The notes beneath the pieces are model-generated. The model did no database searches, was not told where the DNA came from, and was given only the letters and a program-made list of their open reading frames with translations. From positions 1-5,468 of the forward strand of contig CAJPNA010000105.1 in NCBI GenBank assembly GCA_905371865.1: a DNA stretch of 5,468 nucleotides. The letters run 5' to 3'. Source of the stretch: an uncultured Carnobacterium sp. Its GTDB lineage: Bacteria > Bacillota > Bacilli > Lactobacillales > Aerococcaceae. Position numbers and translations under genes: made by a program. Shown one piece after another: positions 5,210 through 5,468 of the stretch; position 1 is the first letter of the stretch, and the number at the start of each line of letters is the position of its first letter.

Positions 5210-5468
5210 ATGAAACGAAACTATATTGTAAAAGTAACTAAAAATAGTCAGAAATTTTTGCTAGTAGAATTCGATAGCTCTAGTTGTCAATCTCTATCAA
5301 ATTTTTTAAATTCTGAGGTTCATAATTTTTATCTGGATGTTCGAGAAGCTTTGGAGAATGTAATTACTGGGAAGATGGAAGAATATGCTTTTGATGGTAA
5401 GTTGTTGGGAATCGAAATTGGAAAAGAAAGAACAGAAGTTTACTTCCAATTTGAGGAAGAAATATTAG
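5210..5468 (+). CDS. Putative immunity protein E, CdiI-like (3' end outside window)
   Basis: ATG 5210 follows AAAGGTG (5195-5201) at good spacing, and the frame stays open for 86 codons to the window edge. The protein begins MKRNYIVKVTKNSQKFLLVEF; a helical stretch follows, DVREALENVITGKMEEYAFDG, then LLGIEIGKERTEVYF. The pattern, a helix ending in V-x-x-GK followed by a strand with G-x-E-I and a T-x-V/I-Y strand, resembles a widespread small immunity family found beside tRNA-cutting toxin tips, as I recall it; I cannot give a secure family name. It comes straight after a toxin tail, in the immunity position. About a third of the protein is likely missing on the right. Confidence 0.72.
   Translation, partial: MKRNYIVKVTKNSQKFLLVEFDSSSCQSLSNFLNSEVHNFYLDVREALENVITGKMEEYAFDGKLLGIEIGKERTEVYFQFEEEIL

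Overview
The window is AT-rich, with strong AGGAG-type ribosome binding sites and tightly packed toxin and immunity genes. This fits a low-GC Gram-positive (Firmicutes) genome, most likely a Streptococcus or another Lactobacillales. The species cannot be named from this sequence. All genes read on the + strand, and the whole window looks like the variable 3' end of one polymorphic-toxin locus. The secretion domain of the main toxin lies beyond the left edge; a type VII (LXG-type) effector is my guess, not something visible here.

Layout. (1) 2-925: 3' part of the main toxin gene, a glycine-rich pre-toxin/linker region followed by a TNT-type NAD+ glycohydrolase domain. (2) 925-1530: a 201-codon partner gene coupled to it by a TAATG overlap, the likely immunity gene. 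(3) 1544-1881: a broken immunity-like gene with one frameshift and one stop, closed by a strong terminator at 1905-1932. (4) 1973-2965: a second TNT toxin cassette with no start codon, whose first 324 aligned bases closely copy the main toxin's linker. Its own immunity gene follows (2968-3300), then a hairpin (3337-3371). (5) 3399-3620: the 3' tail of a third TNT toxin, then two tandemly duplicated immunity genes (3621-3953 and 3946-4689). The second is fused in frame to a complete Imm63-like immunity protein. (6) 4767-5096: a fourth, more diverged member of the same immunity family. (7) 5124-5186: a short tail of a different, probably RNase-type, toxin, then another immunity-like gene from 5210 that runs off the right edge.

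How the parts work together. The main toxin and its neighbour form the active pair. The rest reads as an archive of displaced toxin tips and their immunity genes. The shared linker sequence gives a place where homologous recombination could swap the main toxin's tip for the orphan tip. The surplus immunity genes would protect against siblings that still carry older tips. The TNT tips fall into two subclasses with unrelated immunity proteins: a short form (main toxin, with the 201-residue partner) and a form with a helical insert (orphan cassettes, with the 110-residue family). No RNA genes, CRISPR arrays, insertion sequences or convincing promoters were seen.
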